Below, piece after piece: positions 1-9,265 of a DNA stretch of 64,000 nucleotides. Source of the stretch: Lysobacter prati. GTDB taxonomy: Bacteria > Pseudomonadota > Gammaproteobacteria > Xanthomonadales > Xanthomonadaceae. Below the pieces are notes generated by a model. That model worked only from the letters and a program-made list of their open reading frames with translations. It made no database searches and had not been told where the DNA came from. Within the stretch, counting starts at the first letter, position 1. The number at the start of each line of letters is the position of its first letter. The position numbers and the translations under genes were made by a program. The DNA is taken from assembly GCF_009765215.1 (NCBI RefSeq), contig NZ_VLNV01000001.1, forward strand, positions 620,001 to 684,000, written 5' to 3'.

Positions 1-1
1 G

Positions 2-487
2 GATTTCCCGTTCATGGGCCGCTACACGCCCAAGCAGGTCGCGCGTCGCCCGGAGCTGGCCGGGCGCGACACCGAGGCCACCCGCCGCGCCTGCGAGAAA
101 TTTCGCGCGATCCCGGTGGCCATCATGAACTTCGTCGAAGGCTCGCGATTCACGCCTGGCAAGCATGGCACGCAGAGCTCGCCGTACCGCCACCTGCTCA
201 AGCCCAAATCGGGCGGCGTGGCATTCGTGCTGGACGCGATGGGCGAGGGCCTGCACGCGATCCTGGACGTGACCATCGCGTATCCCGCCGGGCGACCGTC
301 GATGATGGACTTGCTGGCCGACCGCATCCCCGAGGTCCGCGTGCACGTGCGCCAGCGGTCGATCCCCGATGAGTTGCTGCGTGGCGACTACCAGAACGAC
401 CGCGCGTTCCGTGCCCGCTTCCAGCAGTGGATGAACGGGTTGTGGCAGGAGAAGGATGCTGACCTGAGCCGACTGCTGGGGGACTGA
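2..487 (+). CDS. PlsC/YihG-type acyltransferase, 3' end only
   Basis: The 5' end lies outside the window; the frame is open from base 2 and 162 codons including the stop are visible. The visible part contains the late lysophospholipid acyltransferase blocks: a FVEGSRFTP segment (the EGTR-like block of PlsC proteins) followed by a Lys-rich loop and a LKPKSGGVAFVLDAMGE segment. These match the YihG-like branch of 1-acyl-glycerol-3-phosphate acyltransferases, which move an acyl chain to a lysophospholipid at the inner membrane. The catalytic HX4D motif should lie upstream and is not visible. It converges with the minus-strand gene that ends at 524. Confidence 0.8.
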   Translation, partial: DFPFMGRYTPKQVARRPELAGRDTEATRRACEKFRAIPVAIMNFVEGSRFTPGKHGTQSSPYRHLLKPKSGGVAFVLDAMGEGLHAILDVTIAYPAGRPSMMDLLADRIPEVRVHVRQRSIPDELLRGDYQNDRAFRARFQQWMNGLWQEKDADLSRLLGD

Positions 488-523
488 AGGACTGCGGACC
501 GGGTTTCCCACTCGAACCTGCTG

Positions 524-1450
524 CTATACCCTGCGCGCCGCCATGAAGGCGCGTGCGTACAGGCCATCGCCGTCCAGGATCGATCGCCCGCCGACGTCGC
601 CCATGGTGGGGCCGTCGGCCCGCTTGCGGCTCGACACGAAGCGGTGATGCCCCTGCGTATCGCGGCCGACGTAGATCCCGACGTGGTCGATCTGCGGTCC
701 GTCGTCGGGATCGACATCGAAGAACACCACATCGCCGATCGCCAGTCGGGACAGGCCCGCTGCCGCGCGCTCCGACGGCGGTACGACGAGCACGCCCGGC
801 GCGTGGCTCGCCATTTCATGCGCGCGGCGCGGAATGGCCGTCCGTTGTTTTCGCGGCGCGCGACAGAGCGCGATAGCGCCGGCGTCCGGGCCGGACAGGT
901 TGCGGCGGTAGCCGAAGACCATGCGCACGTAGCCCGAACAATCCAGACAGCGGAACTGGCGCGTCTCCGGTCGATCCGTCGCTTCGTCGGCATAGGACCA
1001 GGCAATGCCGAGGTAGTCGTTGAAATCGGAACCTTCCTCGCGTGCGCCGTCGATGACGGGGCCGTAGCTGGCATCGCCGGCGATCTGCAACGCGGGGTCT
1101 TCCTCGTCCCAGAGGGGCGCGCTGCCGGCGATGTACTGCATCGCGATCGCCAGCAGATCGGGCTCCCGGCGTTCATTCGCGGCAAGCGCGCCCGCCAACC
1201 AAACCGGGTCGAAGGCGTCCTCGCGGAACGGTTGTGGATACGTGCGCACCCATGCGGCGCCCACGACGCGATGCGCGCCTTCGCGTAATGTCCTCAGCGG
1301 TCCTGGCAACAGCACCGCGTGCGCACCCACGGTGAACGTCGCCAGCCATCGCCCGGTAGCCGCATCGAACATCGACACGCACGCCGGCCCGCCACCGCGC
1401 GCGCCCGTCCTGATCGTGGAAAAACGCGCTGGCATCGTTCGATCGCTCAC
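524..1450 (-). CDS. NlpC/P60-family cysteine peptidase
   Basis: A 308-aa protein if the GTG at 1450 is the start. The catalytic Cys is residue 171 in a CLDCSGYVRMVFGY block and the His is residue 256 in QIDHVGIYVG, the order of NlpC/P60 enzymes that cut peptidoglycan stem peptides or related amide bonds. The HHRFVSSRKRADGPTMGDVGG stretch near the end is the usual final strand. The first 100 residues match no domain I know. It is the last gene of the minus-strand run and starts 10 bases after the stop of the 1665-aa gene. An open frame extends further upstream inside that gene, so the start is not certain; the GTG at 1450 fits the junction best. No clear signal peptide was seen. Confidence 0.75.
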   Translation of the reverse strand: MSDRTMPARFSTIRTGARGGGPACVSMFDAATGRWLATFTVGAHAVLLPGPLRTLREGAHRVVGAAWVRTYPQPFREDAFDPVWLAGALAANERREPDLLAIAMQYIAGSAPLWDEEDPALQIAGDASYGPVIDGAREEGSDFNDYLGIAWSYADEATDRPETRQFRCLDCSGYVRMVFGYRRNLSGPDAGAIALCRAPRKQRTAIPRRAHEMASHAPGVLVVPPSERAAAGLSRLAIGDVVFFDVDPDDGPQIDHVGIYVGRDTQGHHRFVSSRKRADGPTMGDVGGRSILDGDGLYARAFMAARRV

Positions 1451-1473
1451 CACGACTGGCTCACCACGACTGG
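1446..1473. repeat. 14-bp perfect tandem duplication at a stop/start junction
   Basis: CTCACCACGACTGG occurs twice in tandem (1446-1459 and 1460-1473). On the minus strand the first copy holds the TGA of the 1665-aa gene and the second copy supplies the GTGGTGAGC used as the start of the NlpC gene. Confidence 0.9.
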
Positions 1474-4400
1474 ATCCCGCCATCCATCGGTTCAAACGGA
1501 ATGGCGAATGCGGGCGAAGCCGCGTCGAAAGTGGCGCGGAACAGGCTCTTGGCGGTCGCATTGAGCGGGCCGTCGCCGAAGTCCGCAATCACGCCGGCAT
1601 CGCGCACCCACAGGCCGACCTGACGGCTGACCTGTCCAGCATCCACACTGCCCAATTGCTTGAGGTAGCGCTTCTTCGCATCGACCAGGCCATTGTCGGC
1701 CAGCTCCAGGGCGTACTTGAAGAACGCGCGCAATGCCGGTTGCGCGGGAATCGGGCGGGCATCCCACTTGTTGTCGATCTCCTTGCGCACGCGCCATGCC
1801 ACGTGGTTGCACACCAGCTCGCCCATGAAATGATCGCGATTGCGCATGCCTTCCAGGCTCTCTGCCTGTGTCACATCGACAAAGGAACCGGCAGTGGGAC
1901 TGCCCCCTGTCGGAATGCGCGTGCGATTGCGGATGTGCGCGGACTCGTGCGCGATCTTCAGCGCGGCTTCCCCGCGTCCGGGACCGGGTTGCGTGCCGTT
2001 TCGCACCAGCGTCGCGCTCAGGATCAGGGCCGAACCGTCGCTACCGTAAGTTGCCGTCATAGCGGGGAACGCGCCGCTGGCCACGTCGCGCGCCACCTCG
2101 CGCGTGATCTCGCGGCCCTCCTCGGGCACGTTCTCGATGCGGATGTTCACCATCGAGTTCTTCACGATGAGCGAGAGCCGTCCGCTCCCCAGTTCGCCGA
2201 GCAGGAAACGCGCGACGCCTTTCGTCCAACTGCCGGCGGGGTAACCGTCCATGACATTGAGGATGTGGGCGATGTCGCGGTCCACGCGGCCGGTGCCTAC
2301 GAACGGCTCGAACGAGCCGGTCACCAGTGCGGGCGCCGCGCCGTCGCCGCCGCTGGAGGCACGGCCGGAACGGTGCACGACGTCCTCCCATTCGGAGGCA
2401 TCGGCGAGCGATTCGGCTTCGCGCCTGGCAGGGCCCGATGACGAGAACGCGAGGTCGTTGCGCGGACGCAACGGGTCGAGTTCGCGCCCGCGCGGGTGCT
2501 GGCCCGTCACGAACCAGCGCTTGCGGCGGCGCACCTTGTCGGCCCAGCGTTGCGCGGACGTCGCCGCCAGCACGTCGGCGATGGCGAGCAGCGCCTCGCC
2601 CTCCGGCGAGCGTCCGCCGTGCCGCGCGGCAAGCGCCGCCAGCGCCTGCTCGACCAGCACGCGGCGCTTTTCAACGCCGTCGAACTTCTTGCGCAGCCAC
2701 CATTTGCCGTGGCTGGACACCGCATCGAACATGAAGCAGAACGCCTGTTCGCTCTTGAACCCGAAACGTCGGCAATAGTCCGCCGCGCTTGCCAGCAGGT
2801 CGCGGACGTAGCGAACCTGGATGCCCTGGAACGCGGCGTCTTCGGACAGACGCTTGAAATAGCCCACCCATGGCTGTCGAACCGTCCAGATGCGCTTGCC
2901 GCGGGCGTCGACCGAGACGCTGTTCATCGTCTCGATGGCAAAACGGTGTTGTTCCTTCTGGGCCTGTTTGTCCTTTCGGGCAATCAGCCGGAGAAATCCC
3001 GGCGCGTCGGCCCCGAAGGCCCACACCCACCGCGCCGGATGCTCTTTGGCGAAATCCCGCAGCAGGGGCTGCAGGCTGCCGGTGCCGATCGTCCAGTTGA
3101 CCAGGCCGAAAGAAAGGCCCTGTCCGTCGAAGTTGCCGCTGAGCCCGTAGAAACCGCCTCGCTTGCCGGTTTCGAACAGGCTGGTGATTTCCACGGCCTT
3201 GCGTTCGGCCGGCGTCAGGCCGCTGCCGGACAGACCGGCCGCTTCATCGTGCACTCCTTCGAACGACATCGGGCTTTCGTCCTCGTCGAACGAATCCGAC
3301 AGGTCCTCGCTCGATTCGGAGTTCCATTCGGTATCGCGTTGATCGCCCAGGGCATCGAAGCGGCCGGGCGCTTCGAGTTCGGTCCATTCACCGTGCCCAG
3401 CCACGTCGGTTGCGGCCAGTTCCTCGCCTTCGTCGGCGGCGCGTTGCAAATACTCGTGCGTCTCGTTCGTCTCGAACTCGTACTCATTCGAGGTCGGCGG
3501 CACATGGCTCCATGCCTCCCAGAACAGGTCCATCGGGCTGTCGCCGGGCGCCGTGTACTCCAGGATGAAGGGCCACTCGTTGATCAAACCCTCTCGTGGC
3601 GCCCTGAACTCGAGCTGGACCGTCTGGCCAGGTGGGATCGTCTGCGACTGGCGGACCTTGGGCTGCGTCAGCAGGTCGATGATGCCGATCGAGGCAGGCC
3701 TGTCGTTCCGATTCGTGACAACGAAAAGGACCTTGCGTGCCGCAGGCATCAACTTCTGTTCGCGGTGCGACAGGCCGGCCCATCTGGCGGCGCTGACGAC
3801 ACGCATCGCCTTGCCATCGTCCGGCGGCGGAAGGGGCGGAAGGGACTGCAGCGACTTCCAGGAGAACTCGACCCGTCGATTGCGCCTGCGGTCTTCGTCA
3901 TTGCGCGGCTTTACAGCCTGCCGGGTGCCGATTCCCTTGCGATGCAAGTCCAATGCCGCGAGCACTTTCTCGGGGGTCAGCCCGGCCAGCTTGGCCTGGG
4001 CCATCAACTTCTTCATCAGCGTTTCGGCAGCGGCGTCGGCTCGTTCCACGCTCACCTTCGTTTCGAATGCACGGCCCTTCGCGTCGAAGTCCGCGTGCCC
4101 GACGATCGACACCTCGATCCTTCCGCCGGATTTCACCGTTTCGACGATCTTCGCGATCAGCGGATCCAGCTTGCGCGCGCGGTCTTCCGTCATCTCCCTT
4201 GCGTACCTGGGGTACTGGTCGATGACGATCGCAGCGGCGGGGTCGGTCCCGGTTCCGGCTTCGGCTTCCGTGGCGAGCCCGGCTTCGTCCTCGCCGAGGT
4301 CGTAGTCCTCGTACACGGTCTCACTTTCGCCCTTGAAAGTTGCAAGCGGCGGCAGGGTGGCGAGCAGGCGCGGCAGCCACGCCGAGGGGATCGCGCAGTG

Positions 4401-6458
4401 GGAGACCTTGCCCGCAGGCACCGGCACGGCCGTAAGGCGACCGCCGCTGTCCTTGGCGAGTTTCGCGAACTCCCTGCCGCGCACGCCGGTCGACAGTTCA
4501 CGCGGAACGGTCGAGCCTTTCGTGCGGTACGTGCCGTGGCGGAAGACCACGGTCGCCTGCAGGTCCTGGCGCGAGCGCAGCCACGCACGCCAATCGGCAA
4601 TCGGTGCGGAGTAGGTCGTGTCCAACGCCCACACGTGCAGGGGGCGCGACAACGCACCGGTGCGCATCTGCGGCGAGGCGTGTTCGTGTGCCAGTGCGTC
4701 GAAGAAGCCGTAGGCGCGCGAGTGCCCGGCAAGGATCACGCGTTTCAGCGAGGGCGGGGTAGCGGCCTGATTGATCGTGCGCGCCACGTCCAGCGCCTCG
4801 GCCGCGACCCGGTTGAACACATCCGGCTGCGCCAGGCGATGCCACTTTCGACCATAGGCCATGTCGTTCGCGGCAAGTCGCTCCCAGTCGAGGAAGGGAA
4901 CCACCAGGACAATCGGTCGCCCGCTGGCCTCGACGCATTCACCAAGCTTGAACGGCGCCTGCGTGATGAACGAGGCCGGGCGATCCTTGAGCACCGGCTT
5001 GCAAAGGTCCAGGCCGTGTGCGAACACCATCAACTCGACCTCGGACGCGGTGCGCGCGGCCTGCGTGACGTAGACGGCGACCTTCACGTCCAGCGCTCTG
5101 GCGGTGAAAGTGCGCAGGTTCGGTGGAGCCGCCCGCTCGAACTCGTCCTCGAACTCGTCCTCGTAGGTCGCCTCGTGACCTGCTTCGGCATACGGCGACT
5201 CGTCCTGGCGCTCCTGCCACGATGCCGGTTCCCGATTAGCCTCGTGTTCCCACTTGGACTCACCGCGCGTGGCGCTTTCGAATCGCGCCTTCAAGCCCGG
5301 CGGGTTGTACTCCCAGTGCCACGGCTCGTTGCGATAGGGAAACCAGCCGAACTCGCGCGCCCGCAGCGACAGCCATTTGTAGACGGGCGAGCGGTACATG
5401 CGAACCAGGTTGCCCATCTTGGCCGACGTGCCGGCCTTCGCGGCCGTGGTCGGATCCACGCGCGTGTTGATTTCCTTGACGGGAAGCCCCGGCACGCCCA
5501 TCCGGACGTCGATGGCCAGACCGTACATGTGCGCCGACGCCTTGCGCGCCACGGCGTTGGAATTGGGCTGGTTGGCGCTGGCCGCGGCCTGTCGCGCACG
5601 GCTGCGCCACGAGGACAGGATCACCAGCTCGACGCCGTCGGCCTTCGCCGCCGCATGCATGCGGACGAACGCATCGCTGGCTTCGGCGTACAGTCGCTGC
5701 GACGGCTGTCCGGGCACCTTCACCGTCGGTCGATCGCGAAAGCGGATCGACGAGGGCACGCGCCGCTCCGGCACCACGCCGGCCATCGCGTTGAACAGCG
5801 AACGGGCGAGCGACCAGTGCTGCTTGATGGCGGCCGTCGCGGTCTGTCCCCTCGGCACATTGCCCGGAAACTCCACGTCCGACCAGTCGCGTTGCAGGAA
5901 GCCATCGCGCACGGCGGCATTCGGAATGCGTCCGATCGCCGAGGCATCCAGCGCAAGCACCCATGCGCGCTGTTTTGCCGTCAGCGGGGCGATCGCCTCC
6001 TCGTACTCTGGCTCGAAACGGTCTTCGTTGACCTCCGGCAGATACGACTCGGCGGCATCGCGCTCTTCGTCGTCGAGGTACTCGCTGTCGCGTTCCGGCG
6101 CGGCGTCCGGCGCGCGCTCCCACTCATGCGATGCCTCGGCGGCGTCTTCGAGTTCGCACTCGTGTTCGTCGTTCTCGTCCATCTGCTCGCCGTCGAGCGC
6201 GAGGTGCTCTTCGGCATGCAGGTACGACGGGCCCTCCGCCTCCACGTCGAGCCACGCCAGCCGCTCTTCGCCGACGGTCCCCCCATAGGTCGCTTCCTGC
6301 CAGGCTTCATCGGCTTGCGTCGCTTCGGCGTAGGGCGATTCGCCCAGTGCGCTCCACGTCGGCCCCGCCTCGTAGCGATCGGCCTCGTCGTAGCCCTGCG
6401 CGAAGGGCGCATCCAGTCCGAGCGAATCGTACGGCGGGGTAGGGGCGGACATGTCCAA
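1461..6458 (-). CDS. 1665-aa multidomain hydrolase-like protein (M15 peptidase, OmpA-like, lysozyme-like, HExxH)
   Basis: A mosaic protein. Residues 1-200 are acidic and low in complexity, with ESPYAEA near residue 40. Residues about 235-395 look like a VanY/M15 D,D-carboxypeptidase: SSWRSRARQ, SAHMYGLAIDV near 307 and PWHWEY near 380 (zinc His/Asp/His pattern). A second ESPYAEA follows near 420. Residues about 440-700 contain GHSRAYG near 578, a serine-hydrolase nucleophile elbow. Residues about 735-865 end in RNRRVEF, as in OmpA/MotB peptidoglycan-binding domains. Residues about 1085-1250 resemble a lysozyme/chitosanase fold (FETGKRGGFYGLSGNFDGQG). The C-terminal third has HESAH at about 1501, a HExxH zinc site. 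It starts 21 bases after the 380-aa gene. The combination suggests attack on or remodelling of cell walls. No signal peptide was seen, so any export would need a dedicated route. Domain calls are from motifs only. Confidence 0.75.
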   Translation of the reverse strand: MDMSAPTPPYDSLGLDAPFAQGYDEADRYEAGPTWSALGESPYAEATQADEAWQEATYGGTVGEERLAWLDVEAEGPSYLHAEEHLALDGEQMDENDEHECELEDAAEASHEWERAPDAAPERDSEYLDDEERDAAESYLPEVNEDRFEPEYEEAIAPLTAKQRAWVLALDASAIGRIPNAAVRDGFLQRDWSDVEFPGNVPRGQTATAAIKQHWSLARSLFNAMAGVVPERRVPSSIRFRDRPTVKVPGQPSQRLYAEASDAFVRMHAAAKADGVELVILSSWRSRARQAAASANQPNSNAVARKASAHMYGLAIDVRMGVPGLPVKEINTRVDPTTAAKAGTSAKMGNLVRMYRSPVYKWLSLRAREFGWFPYRNEPWHWEYNPPGLKARFESATRGESKWEHEANREPASWQERQDESPYAEAGHEATYEDEFEDEFERAAPPNLRTFTARALDVKVAVYVTQAARTASEVELMVFAHGLDLCKPVLKDRPASFITQAPFKLGECVEASGRPIVLVVPFLDWERLAANDMAYGRKWHRLAQPDVFNRVAAEALDVARTINQAATPPSLKRVILAGHSRAYGFFDALAHEHASPQMRTGALSRPLHVWALDTTYSAPIADWRAWLRSRQDLQATVVFRHGTYRTKGSTVPRELSTGVRGREFAKLAKDSGGRLTAVPVPAGKVSHCAIPSAWLPRLLATLPPLATFKGESETVYEDYDLGEDEAGLATEAEAGTGTDPAAAIVIDQYPRYAREMTEDRARKLDPLIAKIVETVKSGGRIEVSIVGHADFDAKGRAFETKVSVERADAAAETLMKKLMAQAKLAGLTPEKVLAALDLHRKGIGTRQAVKPRNDEDRRRNRRVEFSWKSLQSLPPLPPPDDGKAMRVVSAARWAGLSHREQKLMPAARKVLFVVTNRNDRPASIGIIDLLTQPKVRQSQTIPPGQTVQLEFRAPREGLINEWPFILEYTAPGDSPMDLFWEAWSHVPPTSNEYEFETNETHEYLQRAADEGEELAATDVAGHGEWTELEAPGRFDALGDQRDTEWNSESSEDLSDSFDEDESPMSFEGVHDEAAGLSGSGLTPAERKAVEITSLFETGKRGGFYGLSGNFDGQGLSFGLVNWTIGTGSLQPLLRDFAKEHPARWVWAFGADAPGFLRLIARKDKQAQKEQHRFAIETMNSVSVDARGKRIWTVRQPWVGYFKRLSEDAAFQGIQVRYVRDLLASAADYCRRFGFKSEQAFCFMFDAVSSHGKWWLRKKFDGVEKRRVLVEQALAALAARHGGRSPEGEALLAIADVLAATSAQRWADKVRRRKRWFVTGQHPRGRELDPLRPRNDLAFSSSGPARREAESLADASEWEDVVHRSGRASSGGDGAAPALVTGSFEPFVGTGRVDRDIAHILNVMDGYPAGSWTKGVARFLLGELGSGRLSLIVKNSMVNIRIENVPEEGREITREVARDVASGAFPAMTATYGSDGSALILSATLVRNGTQPGPGRGEAALKIAHESAHIRNRTRIPTGGSPTAGSFVDVTQAESLEGMRNRDHFMGELVCNHVAWRVRKEIDNKWDARPIPAQPALRAFFKYALELADNGLVDAKKRYLKQLGSVDAGQVSRQVGLWVRDAGVIADFGDGPLNATAKSLFRATFDAASPAFAIPFEPMDGGIQSW

Positions 6459-6479
6459 TCCTCCGGGGAAATCGCGGCG

Positions 6480-7622
6480 TCACTGCACCCTGACCAAACG
6501 TGGACGATTCAGGTCGACGGGCTTGGCTCGCGCCTTGAGATCGCGGCCGGTCGCCGCGGACCATTCGGTGATGACGCGACGCGAGGCCTCGCCGATCGCA
6601 GTGCCGGGCTGGTACAACATCACCACATTGCTGTCGGTGACGACTTCCGACTCGATCGTCCTGAGCAGGAGCGAGATGGGCTCGCTCATCGACAGCAGCG
6701 CCGCGGATTTGCTGTGCGCCGGCAGTCCCACGCGATCGCCGATCGAGCGCAGGCGATTGGACGAGGACGTGGATTGCGCCTTCAGATCGTCGACGACGGG
6801 GCTGTAGTCGCCCAGCGACAGTTCGATCCAACCCTGGACGGTGACGGCCGCCAGCTCTTCGCGATCGAGCATCTGCCCGATGCGCCGCGAACGCAGCACG
6901 AACTGGAGTTCCTGTGCGATGCGGAAGATGCGGTCCTGGTCGGTCTCGTTGCCGGCGACCAGGTTCTTGTAGTTCGAGATCGCACGCCACAGCTCGTACA
7001 GCAGCTCCTCGAACAGCCGCACGAAGTCGGTATTGGTCGCGGTGGCCTTTACGAACTCGGGCGGACGGTTGTCTTCGGTGCCGAAGGCCAGGTCCATGCC
7101 GAGCAGGCGCCAGTAGGCGTTGCGACGAACGGCCTCCGGATCCTGGCGCGCGGCACTCGTGGCCAGCCAGGGTGCGATGAGGTTTCCGGCACCGTGCAGC
7201 AGTGCTTCGGTGGCCTCTAGCCATCGCCGCGTGGCCAGCGTGGGCACGCCGAGGGTTTCGCCGGATCGGTAATCGCGCACCACGCGCCGCAGGATCTGGC
7301 TGGCGCGCGAGTTCTCGATCACGTAGCCATAGGCCAGGTGATCCCAGCTCGGCACGCCCGGCTTTTCCTGCGTTGGCGCCGCGATGGGCACGGGCGGCGC
7401 GATGGAGCTGAAGCGTCCCGCGGCCCACAGGTTGCTGCGGGCCGGCCCGGCGGACGCGTTGTAGGAGTTCCAGTACTGCTCGGCGTACAGCGTCAGGTCG
7501 AGCGGGTCGGCGGTCAGCACGGCCAGCGTTGCCAGCTTCGCGTCGCCGATCGGCACCGCGGTGTACGACGGCGTCGCGAGGAGTCCCTGGGCGGTGATGC
7601 CCTTGACGAGTTGGCGGATCAT
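6480..7622 (-). CDS. conserved-looking 380-aa protein of unknown function
   Basis: ATG at 7622 follows a GAGGAG box and overlaps the stop of the preceding gene as ATGA, which marks translational coupling. An open frame continues far upstream but is only readthrough across the 122-aa gene. The protein has no signal peptide or membrane segment. It is mostly helical, with a LYAEQYWNSYN block near residue 40 and long helices in the middle (FVRLFEELLYELWRAISNYKNL). I do not recognise the family. Its place between a coiled-coil protein and the giant hydrolase, with 4-base and 21-base junctions, suggests a structural or chaperone role for the operon products. Confidence 0.75.
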   Translation of the reverse strand: MIRQLVKGITAQGLLATPSYTAVPIGDAKLATLAVLTADPLDLTLYAEQYWNSYNASAGPARSNLWAAGRFSSIAPPVPIAAPTQEKPGVPSWDHLAYGYVIENSRASQILRRVVRDYRSGETLGVPTLATRRWLEATEALLHGAGNLIAPWLATSAARQDPEAVRRNAYWRLLGMDLAFGTEDNRPPEFVKATATNTDFVRLFEELLYELWRAISNYKNLVAGNETDQDRIFRIAQELQFVLRSRRIGQMLDREELAAVTVQGWIELSLGDYSPVVDDLKAQSTSSSNRLRSIGDRVGLPAHSKSAALLSMSEPISLLLRTIESEVVTDSNVVMLYQPGTAIGEASRRVITEWSAATGRDLKARAKPVDLNRPRLVRVQ

Positions 7623-7987
7623 GATGCGCTCCTCAGTTGATCGAGACAGGGGTCTGTTTCGACAGGGGGAGGGACGGGTCGCGGCGGTGTCGTGGTATTC
7701 AGCGCTTCGAGAAGGTGATCGACCTTCTGCTTTTCCAGGACCTCGAGCTTGGCGACCTGCGGCCCAAGCGCATCCAGCGACCGCAACGGTTCCATCTGGA
7801 AGGCGATGTTGTCCAGGCGCTCCGACACGGTTTTCAGCCGCCGCGACACGCGTTTGAATCCGTGGTCCAGGATCGTTTCGGTCGCGCCGGATTGCGCCAG
7901 ACGCACGAACAGCTCCTCCAGCACCGCGATGCGGGCTTCGAGCGTTGCGTTGTTTGCCGCGGACGGTTTGTCGGTTGCCATGGCCAA
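7619..7987 (-). CDS. small coiled-coil protein, 122 aa
   Basis: Residues 15-95 form a heptad-rich helical stretch (ARIAVLEELFVRLAQ, then VSRRLKTVSERLDNIAF and VAKLEVLEKQKVDHLLEAL) and the tail is Pro-rich. There is no signal peptide. The gene starts 12 bases after the HExxH protease gene and its stop overlaps the next start (ATGA). A scaffold or adaptor for its operon neighbours is plausible, but the function is unknown. Confidence 0.7.
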   Translation of the reverse strand: MAMATDKPSAANNATLEARIAVLEELFVRLAQSGATETILDHGFKRVSRRLKTVSERLDNIAFQMEPLRSLDALGPQVAKLEVLEKQKVDHLLEALNTTTPPRPVPPPVETDPCLDQLRSAS

Positions 7988-7999
7988 TGCCCTCGTCTG

Positions 8000-9265
8000 T
8001 CAAGCTGCTTTCAGTTCGTTGGTCAACCACGTGCGCGCACGATCGATCCAGAGCGACGCGGTCGCGGGTTGTTCGGCTTCGCGAAGGCCCGCCAGTGCGA
8101 CGATGCGGATGCCTTCCGTGGTGCGCCAATGCGATGAGGTCCACAACGCGGCGACCGCGCTGTTCTCCAGTTCGGCCAGGGCTTTGGGCGACACGCGCTG
8201 CGGGTCCAGCACGTCCGTCATCGGCCGATTGCCCAGCGCCGGAACGGGCGCATGCAGGCAAGCGTCGGCGATGCGCGGCATCGCTTCGAGCGAGCGCGCG
8301 AGCAGCGGCTGCACGCTCTCGTCGGCGCCTGACGCCGGATGCCGTGCTTCCATCGCACGTTGCAGCTGCACCCACGGCCCGCTCGCGCCAAAGCATTGAC
8401 GCGAGAACGCACAACCCAACGCGGTGCGAAGCCAGCCGATGGGATGCGGATCGCCGATCGGCCAGCGCAGGATCGTCTCCGCGTCCCCGACCACATCGTA
8501 GAGCGCGGCGACGGACGCGTAGCCGGTCAGCAGGAAGGCGTAGACGTCGGCCGCGATTTCAGACGCCCATGGCGTCCACATCGCCTGCAGTTGCCTGTCG
8601 TCGGCGAGGGCGCGGGCAATCGATGCGCGCATGGAAGGCACCCAACCGGTGAGATGCGCGACCTGGTGGCCGGTCTCGTGGAAGAGCGACGTCGGCCGGT
8701 AGAGGTTGTGGCGCACGATCTTGATCGCCGCCACAGGCATGACCGTACCGGGCGCCCACAACCGCACGCCCGCGCGCAGGATCGACGCGCCCGTGCCCTT
8801 GTCCTGGTACACCAGCACGCGCGGGACGGGCTTGTTCGCACGTGCAAGCACGGGTGCCATGCTTGCCACCGCCAGGCGGTCGAGTGTTGTCAGTGCGGCG
8901 CACAGCAGCGGGCTGGTGCGTGAGTTGACCGCATCGCCGAGGAAGTCGAGGGTGGTGTCCACCTGCACGTAGCGGCGACGGAAGCGCTGGACGGACGCGG
9001 CGGCCTCATCGACGAGGGCAGGGGAGTGGCGTGCCTTGGCGATCAGCGCAGCCGATGCGTCGCCAAGGGCGATCAGTTCCTCGACGGCCGCATGCAGTTG
9101 CTTGCGCAGCGGCGCGCCGGTTTCGCGTTCGACCGACTTCCATGCCGCCAGCGAGGCGAACTCCTCCGCATCTCGGAACGTGCGCGAGGCGGCCAGCCAA
9201 TGCGCGACCTGTCGCTCCAGGTCGGCGACGACCAGGTCGTGGTCCAATGGTGCGACCTGGCTCAT
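8000..9265 (-). CDS. putative zinc metalloprotease, 421 aa, HETGH motif
   Basis: The start ATG at 9265 overlaps the stop of the 799-aa gene (ATGA). HETGH sits at residues 196-200 within LFHETGHQVAHLTGW. About 35 residues later PWASEIAADVYAFL could supply the third zinc ligand, the gluzincin arrangement. The rest is helical and has no signal peptide or membrane segment. I cannot assign a named peptidase family. It is the second structural gene of the run that also encodes an M15-like, an NlpC/P60 and a further HExxH activity, which suggests a set of hydrolases deployed together. Confidence 0.75.
   Translation of the reverse strand: MSQVAPLDHDLVVADLERQVAHWLAASRTFRDAEEFASLAAWKSVERETGAPLRKQLHAAVEELIALGDASAALIAKARHSPALVDEAAASVQRFRRRYVQVDTTLDFLGDAVNSRTSPLLCAALTTLDRLAVASMAPVLARANKPVPRVLVYQDKGTGASILRAGVRLWAPGTVMPVAAIKIVRHNLYRPTSLFHETGHQVAHLTGWVPSMRASIARALADDRQLQAMWTPWASEIAADVYAFLLTGYASVAALYDVVGDAETILRWPIGDPHPIGWLRTALGCAFSRQCFGASGPWVQLQRAMEARHPASGADESVQPLLARSLEAMPRIADACLHAPVPALGNRPMTDVLDPQRVSPKALAELENSAVAALWTSSHWRTTEGIRIVALAGLREAEQPATASLWIDRARTWLTNELKAA

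Noticed and set aside
2496-7220. 1574-codon open frame on the plus strand
   Set aside because: Antisense shadow of the 1665-aa gene; high GC leaves the opposite strand open. It shows no domain motifs and has an Arg/Gly/Gln-rich composition.
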